From: Pusillimonas sp. TS35
GTDB taxonomy: Bacteria > Pseudomonadota > Gammaproteobacteria > Burkholderiales > Burkholderiaceae_B
Direction of reading: 5' to 3'
DNA length: 64,000 bases
NCBI RefSeq assembly: GCF_009857885.1
Contig: NZ_WWER01000004.1
Span: 1-64,000, forward strand
The notes below the pieces were generated by a model that was not told the origin of the DNA, did no database searches, and saw only the letters and a list, made by a program, of their open reading frames with translations. Below, in pieces: positions 1-9,189 of this stretch (position 1 is the stretch's first letter; each line of letters opens with the position of its first letter). The translations under genes were made by a program, and so were the position numbers.

Positions 1-77
1 TACTCATCACGATGCTCCTGAACCAAGCGCACCGCGCGTTCACGTACTTCAGGGGAAAACTTGTTGTTCTTGCTCAT
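1..77 (-). CDS. IS3-family transposase OrfA, N-terminal fragment
   Basis: Translation of the minus strand from the ATG at 77 gives MSKNNKFSPEVRERAVRLVQ followed by EHRDE, cut by the window edge. This is the typical start of the small helix-turn-helix OrfA protein of IS3-family elements, which with OrfB makes the DDE transposase. Only 25 residues are visible, so intactness and subgroup cannot be judged. It sits about 120 bp from the 3' end of tRNA-Asp at 251. Confidence 0.75.
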   Translation of the reverse strand, partial: MSKNNKFSPEVRERAVRLVQEHRDE

Positions 78-127
78 GACTCCATTCTCTCAAGAATTGA
101 AGCCTCCTCAAAACCCGGTTCGATTCA
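1..127 (-). mobile_element. End of an IS3-family insertion sequence (cut by window edge)
   Basis: The first 127 bases look like the left terminus of an IS3-type element read on the minus strand. They hold the start of an OrfA transposase gene and a short leader. On the minus strand the leader begins TGAATCGAACCGGG, and the TG at the tip fits the TG...CA ends usual in IS3 elements. The boundary at 127 is inferred from that terminal sequence. The rest of the element, its other inverted repeat and the target duplication lie outside the window. Confidence 0.6.
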
Positions 128-250
128 GTTCCGGCAATGTGGTGCATCGTAGTGCAATTTGAGTGCAGTGAAAGGCTATAATTCGCCTTGATTGGGTTAT
201 ACCATCCACCCAATGCAATCACCTAAGTGCTTGATACTACTAGAGAAATG

Positions 251-327
251 TGGCGGAGCGGACGGGACTCGAACCCGCGACCCCCGGCGTGACAGGCCGG
301 TATTCTAACCAACTGAACTACCGCTCC
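251..327 (-). tRNA. tRNA-Asp (GTC), copy 2
   Basis: The minus strand folds as a 77-nt tRNA including an encoded CCA (251-253). The 5' end GGAGCGG pairs with CCGCTCC, the anticodon is GTC, and the T-loop GTTCGAGTC is present. It is the last gene of the downstream Ala-Glu-Asp tRNA operon and is identical to the copy at 906-982. Confidence 0.97.
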
Positions 328-362
328 GCAGCGGTGTGTACTGCAACTGTGCCAGAGAAAAC

Positions 363-438
363 TGGCGTCCCCTAGGGGATTCGAACCCCTGTACTCACCG
401 TGAAAGGGTGATGTCCTAGGCCTCTAGACGAAGGGGAC
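363..438 (-). tRNA. tRNA-Glu (TTC), copy 2
   Basis: A 76-nt tRNA with encoded CCA (363-365), acceptor stem GTCCCCT and anticodon TTC in a CCTTTCACGG arm. It lies 35 nt upstream of tRNA-Asp in transcription order, with the same 35-nt spacer as the other copy. It is identical to 1018-1093. Confidence 0.97.
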
Positions 439-464
439 AGGACTTGCATAATCTGCCGTGGAAC

Positions 465-540
<76 letters not shown>

Positions 541-858
541 TACGTGTGAACATAGTGTTGCCAGCGACAGGGCCGTAATTATGCACTATTTTTTTGTTTC
601 TCGCTTTTGGCTGCGGCGGCAGTGGACTAGGCAGGAGGGGGTGAGGCCCTGTGTTGCGCCGTTGATGGTGCAAGGTACGGTGCGCGTCCACCGAAGCGAC
701 TCACAGCAGCCTTGCGCCGCTGTGAGCGCCGTAGGAATCCCTTTTCTTTAGGGAGGGGAGGATGTCAAGCGGCTGGAACGATATACCGTCTGGTAGTGCT
801 CGCTAGCAGGTGTCAGTTGCAATGCAAGCATTCTGCATTTGGAATACAAATGGGGGCG
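541..858. other. Gene-free spacer between the two tRNA operons
   Basis: No believable protein-coding gene is seen here. On the minus strand a -10-like CATAAT lies at 578-583, 38 bp upstream of tRNA-Ala copy 2, but no good -35 is found 16-18 bp upstream of it. An inverted repeat CTCACAGC/GCTGTGAG at 700-707 and 719-726 could form an 8-bp hairpin with an 11-nt loop. The remainder shows no recognisable element. Confidence 0.6.
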
Positions 859-894
859 AAAAAAAAGCGCTTACGGTAAGTAAGCGCTTTTTTT
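859..894. terminator. Bidirectional intrinsic terminator after tRNA operon copy 1
   Basis: GCGCTTAC (867-874) and GTAAGCGC (880-887) form a perfect 8-bp stem around a GGTAA loop. An A-run lies on one side and a T-run on the other, so it can work in both directions. It sits 12 bp beyond the 3' end of tRNA-Asp copy 1 and should end the upstream tRNA transcript. Confidence 0.9.
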
Positions 895-905
895 ACTGAA
901 TTATT

Positions 906-982
906 TGGCGGAGCGGACGGGACTCGAACCCGCGACCCCCGGCGTGACAGGCCGGTATTCTAACCAACTGAACTACCGCTCC
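906..982 (-). tRNA. tRNA-Asp (GTC), copy 1
   Basis: A 77-nt tRNA with encoded CCA at 906-908, anticodon GTC and acceptor stem GGAGCGG/CCGCTCC. It is the last gene of the promoter-proximal Ala-Glu-Asp operon and is followed directly by the terminator at 859-894. Confidence 0.97.
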
Positions 983-1017
983 GCAGCGGTGTGTACTGCA
1001 ACTGTGCCAGAGAAAAC

Positions 1018-1093
1018 TGGCGTCCCCTAGGGGATTCGAACCCCTGTACTCACCGTGAAAGGGTGATGTCCTAGGCCTCTAGACGAAGGGGAC
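1018..1093 (-). tRNA. tRNA-Glu (TTC), copy 1
   Basis: A 76-nt tRNA with encoded CCA at 1018-1020 and anticodon TTC, identical to the copy at 363-438. The block from here through tRNA-Asp, including the 35-nt spacer, is repeated exactly. The spacer towards tRNA-Ala is 79 nt here against 26 nt in copy 2. Confidence 0.97.
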
Positions 1094-1172
1094 AGGACTT
1101 GAAACAAGCTGCGCATTTTAGCATATTAAACACGCGGTACTGCAGGTGCCCGAAGGCAGACTTCGTTAGAAC

Positions 1173-1248
<76 letters not shown>

Positions 1249-1290
1249 GAGGCTGCAAATTGCTGCTTCGTTCTCTAGCGAAGAAGCGAG

Positions 1291-1319
1291 ATTATGCACG
1301 AATTTTTGAATCTGTGCAA
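1291..1319 (-). promoter_or_regulatory. Sigma-70 promoter of tRNA Ala-Glu-Asp operon copy 1
   Basis: Read on the minus strand, TTGCAC (1314-1319) is separated by exactly 17 bp from CATAAT (1291-1296). This is close to consensus and well placed to drive tRNA-Ala at 1248. The downstream operon copy keeps a CATAAT at 578-583 but lacks a comparable -35. Confidence 0.75.
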
Positions 1320-1407
1320 GCCAAAGCCGCCGAGGGCGATATTTGGTTACGCAACCTGTCGTCAATGACATGGACGCTTTAAGGGGCGCTTAGGTCAAAC
1401 CATTGGA

Positions 1408-3045
1408 TTACGCGGGGCCAGCCGCGCGCGGGCGGCGCAGTAGGCCCAGGAGCAGGAACAGGGCGATCCACGCCAGTGCGGGGGCGTTGCCTAGCCGCAC
1501 GTAAGGCGTAAGGCCGCTGCGACCCTGGACTTCGACGTCGAGTACACCCTTTCGCATGGGCTCGAGCACGCCGCGCACCACACCGTTTGCGTCGATGGCG
1601 GCCGTCATGCCAGTGTTGGTGGCCCGCAGCATGGGACGGGCGGTTTCCAGTGCCCGCATGCGTGATATCTGCAGGTGCTGGCGCAGCGCCCAGGAGTCGC
1701 CGAACCAGCCCAGGTTGCTCAGGTTCAGCAGGATGGTGGCGCCGGGGCCTTGGGTGGCGCTGTCGCGCACACTGCGGATGATTTCTTCGCCGAACACGTC
1801 TTCATAGCAGATATCAGGGGCGATGATTTGGTCGCCGATCTTGAACAGCGCTTGCCTTTCGGGGCCGCTGTTGAAGTCGCCCAGAGGGATGTGCATAGCG
1901 TCGACAAACCATCGGAAGCCAGGCGGTACGAACTCGCCAAAAGGCACCAGGTGGTGTTTGTCGTAGCGCATGGGCGGCTTGGCGGCGGCGATGGCGGCGG
2001 CGGTTGTCTCGCCGTTGAAGCCGATGGCGCTGTTGGTATAGCGATCGGCGCCGTTGGCGGCGTCGTGCAAGGGTGCGCCCATGATGACGTGCGCATTATG
2101 CTCACGCGCCACGTTCAGCCAGTGCTCCCACAGGTTGGGTGCGACATTGTCCTGAAACAGAGGGACGACGGTTTCCGGCATGACAACAAGGTCGGGCACA
2201 GCTTTCGGATCGCGCGGCGGCAAAGATGCGAGCTCCAAGTAGTCCATTTGCGCTTGTACAAACATCGACGCGTCGAATTTCTGTGATTGCGGGACATTGC
2301 CCTGTGTGAGCCGCACCAGCAGCGGCTCTCCGTGGGGCGAGGACCAGCTTACGTGGCCCAGGAAAATGCCGGCCAGGCCCGACAGGACGGCAAGCCCAAC
2401 GCCTATCGCTGTCCGGGCATCGTTTTGCGTGTCTTTGGCGCAGGCCAGCAAGGCTATGGCCGCGGCGGCGAACGCCGCCAGCCACGCGATGCCATAGACG
2501 CCAACCACGGGTGCCCAGCCGGCCAGCATGCCTTCGACGTGTGCATAACCGATGTTGAGCCAGGGCAGCCCGGTGAACAGTGTGCCGCGCAGCCATTCGG
2601 CGCCAGCCCAGCATGAGGCCCATGCCGCGGCGGCGAGCAACTGGCGGCGGTAATGCGTGGCTTGCGGGAGGTAGCGCCCGCCAAGCAGGCTTGCTGCGCC
2701 GGTGGCCAGGCCTGTGTATAGGGCAAGAAATGCCGACAGCAGCAACACGGCCAGCACAGCGAGGGGCGCGGAGATGCCCCCGTACTCATGCATGCTGATG
2801 TACAACCAATACAGCCCCACCGCAAAATGGGCCAGGCCGAAGACAAAGCCGGTGAGTGCGGCCCGCCAGGCGGTGGCAGCGCGCATGGCGTGCCAGGCCA
2901 GCACCGCCAGCGCGAATAGCTGCACAAAAGGCAGCGACCAGTGCGGCAGCGGGCCCGGCGCGAATGACAATGCATGCACGGCGCCCAGCGCCAGCAGGGC
3001 GGCCAACGTCGTGGCGGGCAATGTGGCGCTGCGGGGTGTGGGCAT
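1408..3045 (-). CDS. lnt: Apolipoprotein N-acyltransferase
   Basis: This inner-membrane enzyme transfers the third acyl chain from phospholipid to the N-terminal cysteine of apolipoproteins, the last step of lipoprotein maturation. The product is about 545 residues, in the family's usual range. Several hydrophobic helices form the N-terminal half and a nitrilase-like periplasmic domain follows. The catalytic triad is visible: Glu in VVMPETVVP, Lys in RYDKHHLVPFGEF and Cys in APDICYEDVFGE. The frame is open back to 3165 inside corC, but the ATG at 3045 (MPTPRSAT) is preferred because it clears the corC stop at 3077. It is the last gene of the miaB operon. Confidence 0.93.
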   Translation of the reverse strand: MPTPRSATLPATTLAALLALGAVHALSFAPGPLPHWSLPFVQLFALAVLAWHAMRAATAWRAALTGFVFGLAHFAVGLYWLYISMHEYGGISAPLAVLAVLLLSAFLALYTGLATGAASLLGGRYLPQATHYRRQLLAAAAWASCWAGAEWLRGTLFTGLPWLNIGYAHVEGMLAGWAPVVGVYGIAWLAAFAAAAIALLACAKDTQNDARTAIGVGLAVLSGLAGIFLGHVSWSSPHGEPLLVRLTQGNVPQSQKFDASMFVQAQMDYLELASLPPRDPKAVPDLVVMPETVVPLFQDNVAPNLWEHWLNVAREHNAHVIMGAPLHDAANGADRYTNSAIGFNGETTAAAIAAAKPPMRYDKHHLVPFGEFVPPGFRWFVDAMHIPLGDFNSGPERQALFKIGDQIIAPDICYEDVFGEEIIRSVRDSATQGPGATILLNLSNLGWFGDSWALRQHLQISRMRALETARPMLRATNTGMTAAIDANGVVRGVLEPMRKGVLDVEVQGRSGLTPYVRLGNAPALAWIALFLLLGLLRRPRAAGPA

Positions 3046-3076
3046 ATGCAAGTTGATGGCGTCCGGATACGTGTGG

Positions 3077-3961
3077 CTAGTTGCCGCCGTCGGGCAGGGG
3101 TGCCGGTGTGGTGGAGTCGTGTTGGATGTGCAGCCAGAGCGCCCGCTTGGCGTCGGCGCCAACAACGGTGATATTCAGGCCTTCGTAACTGATGCTGTCG
3201 CCTCGGCGCGGGATGCGGCCAAGTTCAGCGGCCAGCCAGCCACCCAGCGTGTCGTAGTCTTCGTGCGGCAAGTGGGTGCCGAAGCTTTCGTTGAACGCGA
3301 CGATTTCGGTGATGCCCATGGCCCGCCAGCTATTGGTGCCGGTCTGGAAAATGGTTTTCTCGTCATCTTCATCGTATTCGTCTTCGATGTCGCCGACGAT
3401 CTGTTCCAGCACGTCTTCCATCGAAACCAGCCCCGAAATGCCGCCGTGCTCATCGACGACGATCGCCAAGTGGTTGCGGCTCACGCGGAACTCGTGAAGC
3501 AGCACGTTCAGGCGTTTGGTTTCGGGGATGAACACGGCCGGCCGCACAAGGGGGCGCAGCGCGATCGAGGGGTTGCTGACCGAAAGCAGCAGGTCTTTGG
3601 CCAACAGGATGCCGACAATGTTGTCGCGGTCGTCTTCGTAGACGGGGAAGCGGGAGTGGCCAGTCTCGATGATCTCGGGCAGGATTTCGGCCAGTGGCTT
3701 GCCGATGTCGAGCATGTCGATCTTGGAGCGGGGCACCATGATATCGGCCACTGTTTGCTCGGCCATTTCGAGCGCGCCGGAGATCATGGTGTAGGCTTCG
3801 CTGTCTAGGATCTGGCGCCGGTGGGCGGCCTCGAGTACAGCCTTGATGTCGTCCCGGTTAGCGGGTTCGGAGGGCCGGATAAGCGAGGTAAGCCGTTCGA
3901 GCAGCGATCTGCCGTGTTTGGCCGGTTGAGGTTCGGGGTCGGTGGGGCTAGGGTCTGACAT
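3077..3961 (-). CDS. corC: HlyC/CorC-type CBS-domain protein
   Basis: A 294-residue cytoplasmic protein with two CBS motifs (about residues 70-190) followed by a CorC_HlyC domain (about 210-285). Members of this YbeX/CorC family have been linked to Mg2+/Co2+ efflux and to ribosome metabolism. The CBS pair is expected to bind an adenine nucleotide, and VADIMVPRSKI is a typical family motif. Its place between ybeY and lnt is conserved in many proteobacteria. A 116-bp gap with a small hairpin separates it from ybeY, so differential expression within the operon is possible. Confidence 0.9.
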   Translation of the reverse strand: MSDPSPTDPEPQPAKHGRSLLERLTSLIRPSEPANRDDIKAVLEAAHRRQILDSEAYTMISGALEMAEQTVADIMVPRSKIDMLDIGKPLAEILPEIIETGHSRFPVYEDDRDNIVGILLAKDLLLSVSNPSIALRPLVRPAVFIPETKRLNVLLHEFRVSRNHLAIVVDEHGGISGLVSMEDVLEQIVGDIEDEYDEDDEKTIFQTGTNSWRAMGITEIVAFNESFGTHLPHEDYDTLGGWLAAELGRIPRRGDSISYEGLNITVVGADAKRALWLHIQHDSTTPAPLPDGGN

Positions 3962-4044
3962 TGTCCGGAGACTGAATACACGAGTCCTTAGGATAACCGA
4001 TAATCCACGGCGCGGCGTAGCGGCTGTTTGGCTGCCCGCACCGC

Positions 4045-4082
4045 GCCGATGCTGTCATCGGCGTGTCCTACTGTGTCCTACT
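4045..4082. repeat. Hairpin plus 10-bp tandem duplication at the ybeY 3' end
   Basis: GCCGATG (4045-4051) and CATCGGC (4056-4062) form a 7-bp hairpin with a 4-nt loop. Directly beside it GTGTCCTACT occurs twice in tandem (4063-4072 and 4073-4082), and the second copy contains the ybeY stop codon. The first copy supplies a second in-register TAG-like triplet just downstream on the minus strand. Function unknown. Confidence 0.5.
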
Positions 4083-4546
4083 GATAGGGGTTGGGCAGGC
4101 CCATGGCGGCCAGGATGGCGACTTCGAGCGCCTCCATTTCACGGGCCTCATCATCGTCCAGGTGATCGTAGCCAAGCGCATGCAGCACCCCATGCACTAC
4201 CAGGTGCGCAGCATGATGCAGCAAGGGTTTGCCTTGTTCGGCAGCCTCGCGGCGCAATACAGGCATGCACAACACAATATCGCCGCTTGCCGTGCCGCCT
4301 TGGTCGGTGCCGTATTCGAAAGTCAGCACGTTGGTGGCGTAGTCTTTGCCGCGATAGGCGTGGTTGAGAGCGCGGCCTTCTTCGGCATCGACCAGCCGCA
4401 GGGTGAACGCTGCAGTGCTGAAGCCACCGTGCGCGCCACCTTGCGCTACACCCGCCACGGCCTGCGTAACCCAGCGGCGCAGCCGCCAGCGCGGCAGCTC
4501 GACGGCTTCGGTGCCATATTGCACAGACAGCGACAGGGCGGGCGCA

Positions 4547-4557
<11 letters not shown>
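4078..4557 (-). CDS. ybeY: Endoribonuclease YbeY
   Basis: YbeY is a single-strand endoribonuclease involved in 16S rRNA 3'-end maturation and 70S ribosome quality control. The product has 159 residues, the normal family size. The zinc-binding signature HxxxHxxxxxH is present as HGVLHALGYDH near the C-terminus. The frame extends upstream inside phoH to 4677, but the ATG at 4557 (MSPDAPA), overlapping the phoH stop by 11 bp, gives the usual length and suggests translational coupling. Confidence 0.94.
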
Positions 4558-5559
<1,002 letters not shown>

Positions 5560-5563
<4 letters not shown>

Positions 5564-6993
5564 GCGGAGGTTTCCTGCGAGTCGTGGGTGACGATCTCGC
5601 CGCGCAGCGAATTGCTGAGAGACTGCGTGATGCGCACGTCCACCATTTGCCCGATCAGGCGCGGATTGCCCTGGAAGTTGACGGTGCGGTTGTTTTCGGT
5701 GCGGCCGGCGAGCTCACCTGGGTCGCGCCGCGAGGGCTTTTCGACAAGGATGCGCTGCACGGTACCGACCATGGCCTGGGCGACGGCGGCAGCCTGCTCG
5801 TTGATGAGTGTCTGCAATTTTTGCAGGCGCTCGAGCTTGATCTCTTTGGGGGTGTCGTCTTCCAGATCGGCGGCCGGGGTGCCGGGGCGACGTGAATAGA
5901 CGAAGGAAAACGAGGTGTCAAAGCCCACGTCGCGAATAAGTTGCATCGTACGTTCGAAGTCGGCCTCGGTTTCGCCCGGAAAGCCGACGATGAAATCGGA
6001 AGAAAGCGTAAGCCCAGGGCGGGCCGCGCGCAGGCGACGTACGATGGATTTGAATTCGAGCGTGGTGTAGCCCCGCTTCATGGCCGCCAGGACGGGGTCG
6101 CTGCCAGCCTGCACGGGCAGGTGCAGGAAGGGCACCAGCTTGGGCAGTTTTCCATGGGCCTCGATCAGGCGCGTGGTCATTTCTTTGGGGTGCGAAGTGG
6201 TGTAGCGGATGCGTTCGATACCCGGGATGTCGTGCACGTATTCGAGCAACATCGCGAAGTCGGCGATCTCGCTGCTGCCTTCCAGAGGGCCGCGGTAGGC
6301 ATTGACGTTCTGCCCCAGCAGGGTGACTTCTTTCACGCCCTGGTCGGCCAGGTCGGCGACTTCGGTGAGTACGTCTTCAAACGGGCGAGAAACCTCGGCA
6401 CCCCGTGTATAGGGCACCACGCAGAAGCTGCAGTATTTGCTGCAGCCTTCCATGATGGACACAAAGGCGGTGGGGCCTTCGACGCGTGCCGGTGGCAGGG
6501 CGTCGAACTTTTCGATCTCGGGGAAGCTGATGTCGACCTGTGAGTGGCCCGATGCACGACGCCGGGCGATGAGATCGGGCAGGCGATGCAGGGTTTGCGG
6601 GCCAAACACGACGTCTACGTAGGGCGCGCGGCGAATGATGGCTTCGCCCTCCTGGCTGGCGACGCAGCCGCCCACGCCGATGATCAGGTCGGGCCTGGCC
6701 TGGCGCAGGTGCTGAACGCGGCCCAGGTCGGAGAACACCTTTTCCTGCGCCTTTTCGCGCACAGAACAGGTGTTGAAGAGGATGATGTCTGCCTCTTCGG
6801 GGTTCTGGGTGAGTTCTACGCCCTGGTCTTCGCGCAGGACGTCCGCCATTTTTTCGGAGTCGTATTCGTTCATCTGGCAGCCAAAGGTGCGGATGAACAG
6901 TTTACGGTGCGGGCCGGTCGCAGCGGCGGGCGAGGCAGAACTGGCGATGGCGGCAGGCGTGCCGGCTTCGCGCTTGAGGTTGATTTCTTGCAT
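5560..6993 (-). CDS. miaB: tRNA-2-methylthio-N6-dimethylallyladenosine synthase
   Basis: This radical-SAM methylthiotransferase converts i6A37 to ms2i6A37 in tRNAs reading UNN codons, the step after MiaA (61194-62138). The 477-residue protein has an N-terminal UPF0004 domain with cluster ligands Cys39, Cys76 and Cys110. Its radical-SAM CxxxCxxC is Cys184-Cys188-Cys191 (GCSKYCSFC), and a C-terminal TRAM domain follows. It is the first gene of the minus-strand operon. A -10-like TACAAT at 7042-7047 lies 49 bp upstream without a clear -35. Confidence 0.96.
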
Positions 6994-7332
6994 GTTTGGC
7001 CGTTACGGGTGTAGATCCCGGGGGCGTTGAATAAAACCAATATTGTACCGGGAAGGCGCCAGCCGCGTAGCCGCCTGCGGGATGGCGGAACGTCGGTTGT
7101 GAATTGGGCTCGCGTCTGGATGCATAGAAGTTTTAGATCTGGACTATATATACTTATATGTATTGTCGATATAATCGGCGCAAAATAAGGGCAGACGGCC
7201 CGCGCGGGCTTACGGGCTCGGGGCAACACGGCGCCAGCCGGGTGCCGTGCCGTTTGCCTACGATCGAGTGCGTGCGGTGCGTGGAAATTCCGCGGGGCAT
7301 GCAGAGCAAACTACACGACAAAGGAGAACGAT
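6994..7332. other. Divergent intergenic region between miaB and sorA
   Basis: A 339-bp region with no convincing gene. It holds the promoters of two divergent units. The stretch about 7125-7190 is much more AT-rich than its surroundings and contains TATAAT at 7170-7175 on the plus strand, a candidate -10 for sorA, but no good -35 precedes it. The sorA ribosome site AAGGAGAA lies at about 7320-7327. Confidence 0.5.
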
Positions 7333-8565
7333 ATGAGTGATTTGCAAAGCCTGGCTCGCCGCCGCATGCTGGCTTCCACAGGTGGTCTTGCCGCCTTGGC
7401 GGGCTTGGGTGGGCTGGCGCAGACGGCATCGGCGCAGGGTGCCGCCGCCGCGCCCCCCGCTGCAGCCAGTGGCGCCAAGCCGCTGCCAGATTATGCTGCA
7501 TGGAAGGATGTGGACAGCATGATTGTCCACAGCAACAACACCATCGAACTCAAGCGTTGCGCCTTGGGCTCTGGCGGCATCACACCGCTTGATCGCCTGT
7601 TTGTGCGTAACAACGTATCGCCGCCTTCCGCCGACATCATGAAAGACCCCGATAGCTGGGCGGTGGCCATCGAGGGCGTAGCCAAGCCGCGCAGCTTCAC
7701 TGTGGCCGAACTCAAGACGCTGGGCCTGGCTTCGGTGCCTATTGTGCTGCAGTGCTCGGGCAACGGTCGCGCCTGGTTCCCCAGCAAGCCCAGCGGCACC
7801 AAATGGACGGTCGGCGCGGCTGGCTGCGTGGTATTCAGCGGCGTGCCAGTCAAGGCCGTGCTGGAGGCTGTGGGCGGCATGTCCGACGGCATGGTCTACA
7901 TGACCAGCACAGGGGGCGAGGAAATACCGGCGGGCATCGATCCCAACACGGTGATGGTCGAGCGCTCTGTGCCGCTGTCGGCAATTGAAGATGCCATCCT
8001 GGCCTGGGAGGTCAATGGCGAGCCGATTCCGTTGGCGCATGGCGGCCCTCTGCGCATGATCGTGCCGGGCTATACGGGTGTGAACAACGTCAAATACATC
8101 AAGCGGCTGGCCTTCACCAAAGAGCAGTCGCCGGCCAAGATCCAGCAGACTGGCTACCGCTTTGCCCCGTTGGGCGAGAAGGGCGCCCCGGTGCATAAGT
8201 CTATCTGGGAAATGCCGGTCAAGTCCTGGGTCACGCATCCTTGCGAGGATGGTGAAAAGCTCAAGGCTGGCAAAGTACAGATCCGTGGTGTCGCCATGGG
8301 CGGCATGACGGCGGCCAAGAAAGTGGAGGTGTCCGTCAACGGTGGCAAAGATTGGCAGGAGGCTACCCTGATCGGGCCCGACTTGGGCAAGTACGCTTGG
8401 CGCGAGTTTGTGCTGTCCACCACCTTGAAGCCGGGCACCTATGAAGTGACGAGCCGGGCAGTCAATGAGAAAGGCGATGCACAGCCCGAAGAGCGCCTGG
8501 AGAACAACCGCGGCTATTTGAACAATAGCTGGCGCGACCACATGGTGAAAGTTACGGTCGCCTGA
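7333..8565 (+). CDS. sorA: Sulfite dehydrogenase, molybdopterin subunit (SorA-like)
   Basis: A 410-residue member of the sulfite oxidase family. It is predicted to oxidise sulfite to sulfate in the periplasm and pass electrons to the cytochrome encoded next. A twin-arginine signal is visible (LARRRMLAS at residues 8-16, then a hydrophobic stretch ending near TASAQ), so export with its cofactor by Tat is likely. The molybdenum-binding cysteine is Cys141 in VLQCSGNGR, and a C-terminal dimerisation domain follows. Clear AAGGAG site before the ATG. SoxC of the Sox pathway is a close relative, but no other sox gene is present and the cytochrome partner fits SorAB. Confidence 0.88.
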   Translation: MSDLQSLARRRMLASTGGLAALAGLGGLAQTASAQGAAAAPPAAASGAKPLPDYAAWKDVDSMIVHSNNTIELKRCALGSGGITPLDRLFVRNNVSPPSADIMKDPDSWAVAIEGVAKPRSFTVAELKTLGLASVPIVLQCSGNGRAWFPSKPSGTKWTVGAAGCVVFSGVPVKAVLEAVGGMSDGMVYMTSTGGEEIPAGIDPNTVMVERSVPLSAIEDAILAWEVNGEPIPLAHGGPLRMIVPGYTGVNNVKYIKRLAFTKEQSPAKIQQTGYRFAPLGEKGAPVHKSIWEMPVKSWVTHPCEDGEKLKAGKVQIRGVAMGGMTAAKKVEVSVNGGKDWQEATLIGPDLGKYAWREFVLSTTLKPGTYEVTSRAVNEKGDAQPEERLENNRGYLNNSWRDHMVKVTVA

Positions 8566-8595
8566 CGCGGCCCCAACATTCTGTTTTTACCCTGG

Positions 8596-8632
8596 CGGCG
8601 CCTGGCCCGGCTCGCACCGGAGCCAGGCGCCG
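8596..8632 (+). other. Intercistronic hairpin between sorA and sorB
   Basis: CGGCGCCTGGC (8596-8606) and GCCAGGCGCCG (8622-8632) form a perfect 11-bp stem, followed by a T-rich stretch (GTTGTTTGTTGTTC). It could be a partial terminator, or an mRNA stabiliser that sets the sorA:sorB ratio. Confidence 0.6.
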
Positions 8633-8664
8633 TGTTGTTTGTTGTTCATTAAAAGGAAGTGAAG

Positions 8665-9009
8665 ATGAAATACCCGGTTGCAGCACGAATTGCCGGAGCG
8701 ATGATCCTGATGTGCGCGGCGGGCGCCAGTATGGCGGGCGGCCCCGATGCCGCCAAGCTGGAAAAGGGCAAGGAAGTGTTCCTCAAGCGTGCCACACCTG
8801 CCTGTGCCGTCTGCCATACCCTCCAGGACGCAGGCGCGGCTGGCACCATCGGCCCCAATCTCGACGAGCTCAAGCCCACCTACGATCAGGTTAAGTCCAT
8901 GGTGATCGAAGGGGCGGGTGCCATGCCGGCTTTCGGCCAGATGCTGGACGAGGCCTCCATCGATGCCGTGGCGGCCTACGTGTCGCATATTACGGGCGGC
9001 GGTCAGTAA
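8665..9009 (+). CDS. sorB: Sulfite dehydrogenase cytochrome c subunit (SorB-like)
   Basis: A 114-residue monohaem cytochrome c, the predicted electron acceptor of SorA. It has a Sec signal peptide (about residues 1-24, cleaved near SMA), one haem site CAVCH (Cys47, Cys50, His51) and a likely distal Met ligand in the AMPAFG segment. A GTG six bases upstream is also in frame, but the ATG at 8665 sits at the right distance from AAGGA at 8653. It is separated from sorA by a hairpin and followed by a strong terminator. Confidence 0.88.
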   Translation: MKYPVAARIAGAMILMCAAGASMAGGPDAAKLEKGKEVFLKRATPACAVCHTLQDAGAAGTIGPNLDELKPTYDQVKSMVIEGAGAMPAFGQMLDEASIDAVAAYVSHITGGGQ

Positions 9010-9120
9010 CTCGTTGCCAAGCACCGCTCCGCATAAGCGAAGGCGTGTGCCCGCAAGAATGCTGCCCAGGGCGGCGTTTCGCTCGTACGCCGGGCGACGC
9101 GGGTCACACATGGATATGCA

Positions 9121-9174
9121 AAAAAGCCGCCCGGCTGCCCGCCTTGTACAGGACGGGCAGCCGGGCGGCTTTGT
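9121..9174. terminator. Strong bidirectional terminator between sorB and secF
   Basis: GCCGCCCGGCTGCCCG (9126-9141) pairs perfectly with 9154-9169 to give a 16-bp stem with a 12-nt loop. It is flanked by an A-run on the left and TTTGTTT on the right. It lies between convergent units and can end both. Confidence 0.92.
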
Positions 9175-9189
9175 TTGAACGTCGTGGGA

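Noticed and set aside
7258-8541. A 427-codon minus-strand open frame opposite sorA
   Set aside because: Antisense shadow of a gene with a Tat signal, molybdenum-binding cysteine and good ribosome site.
7333-8565. Assignment of the molybdoenzyme as SoxC of a thiosulfate-oxidising Sox cluster
   Set aside because: No soxXAYZB genes are near and a single small cytochrome c follows, which fits SorAB better.
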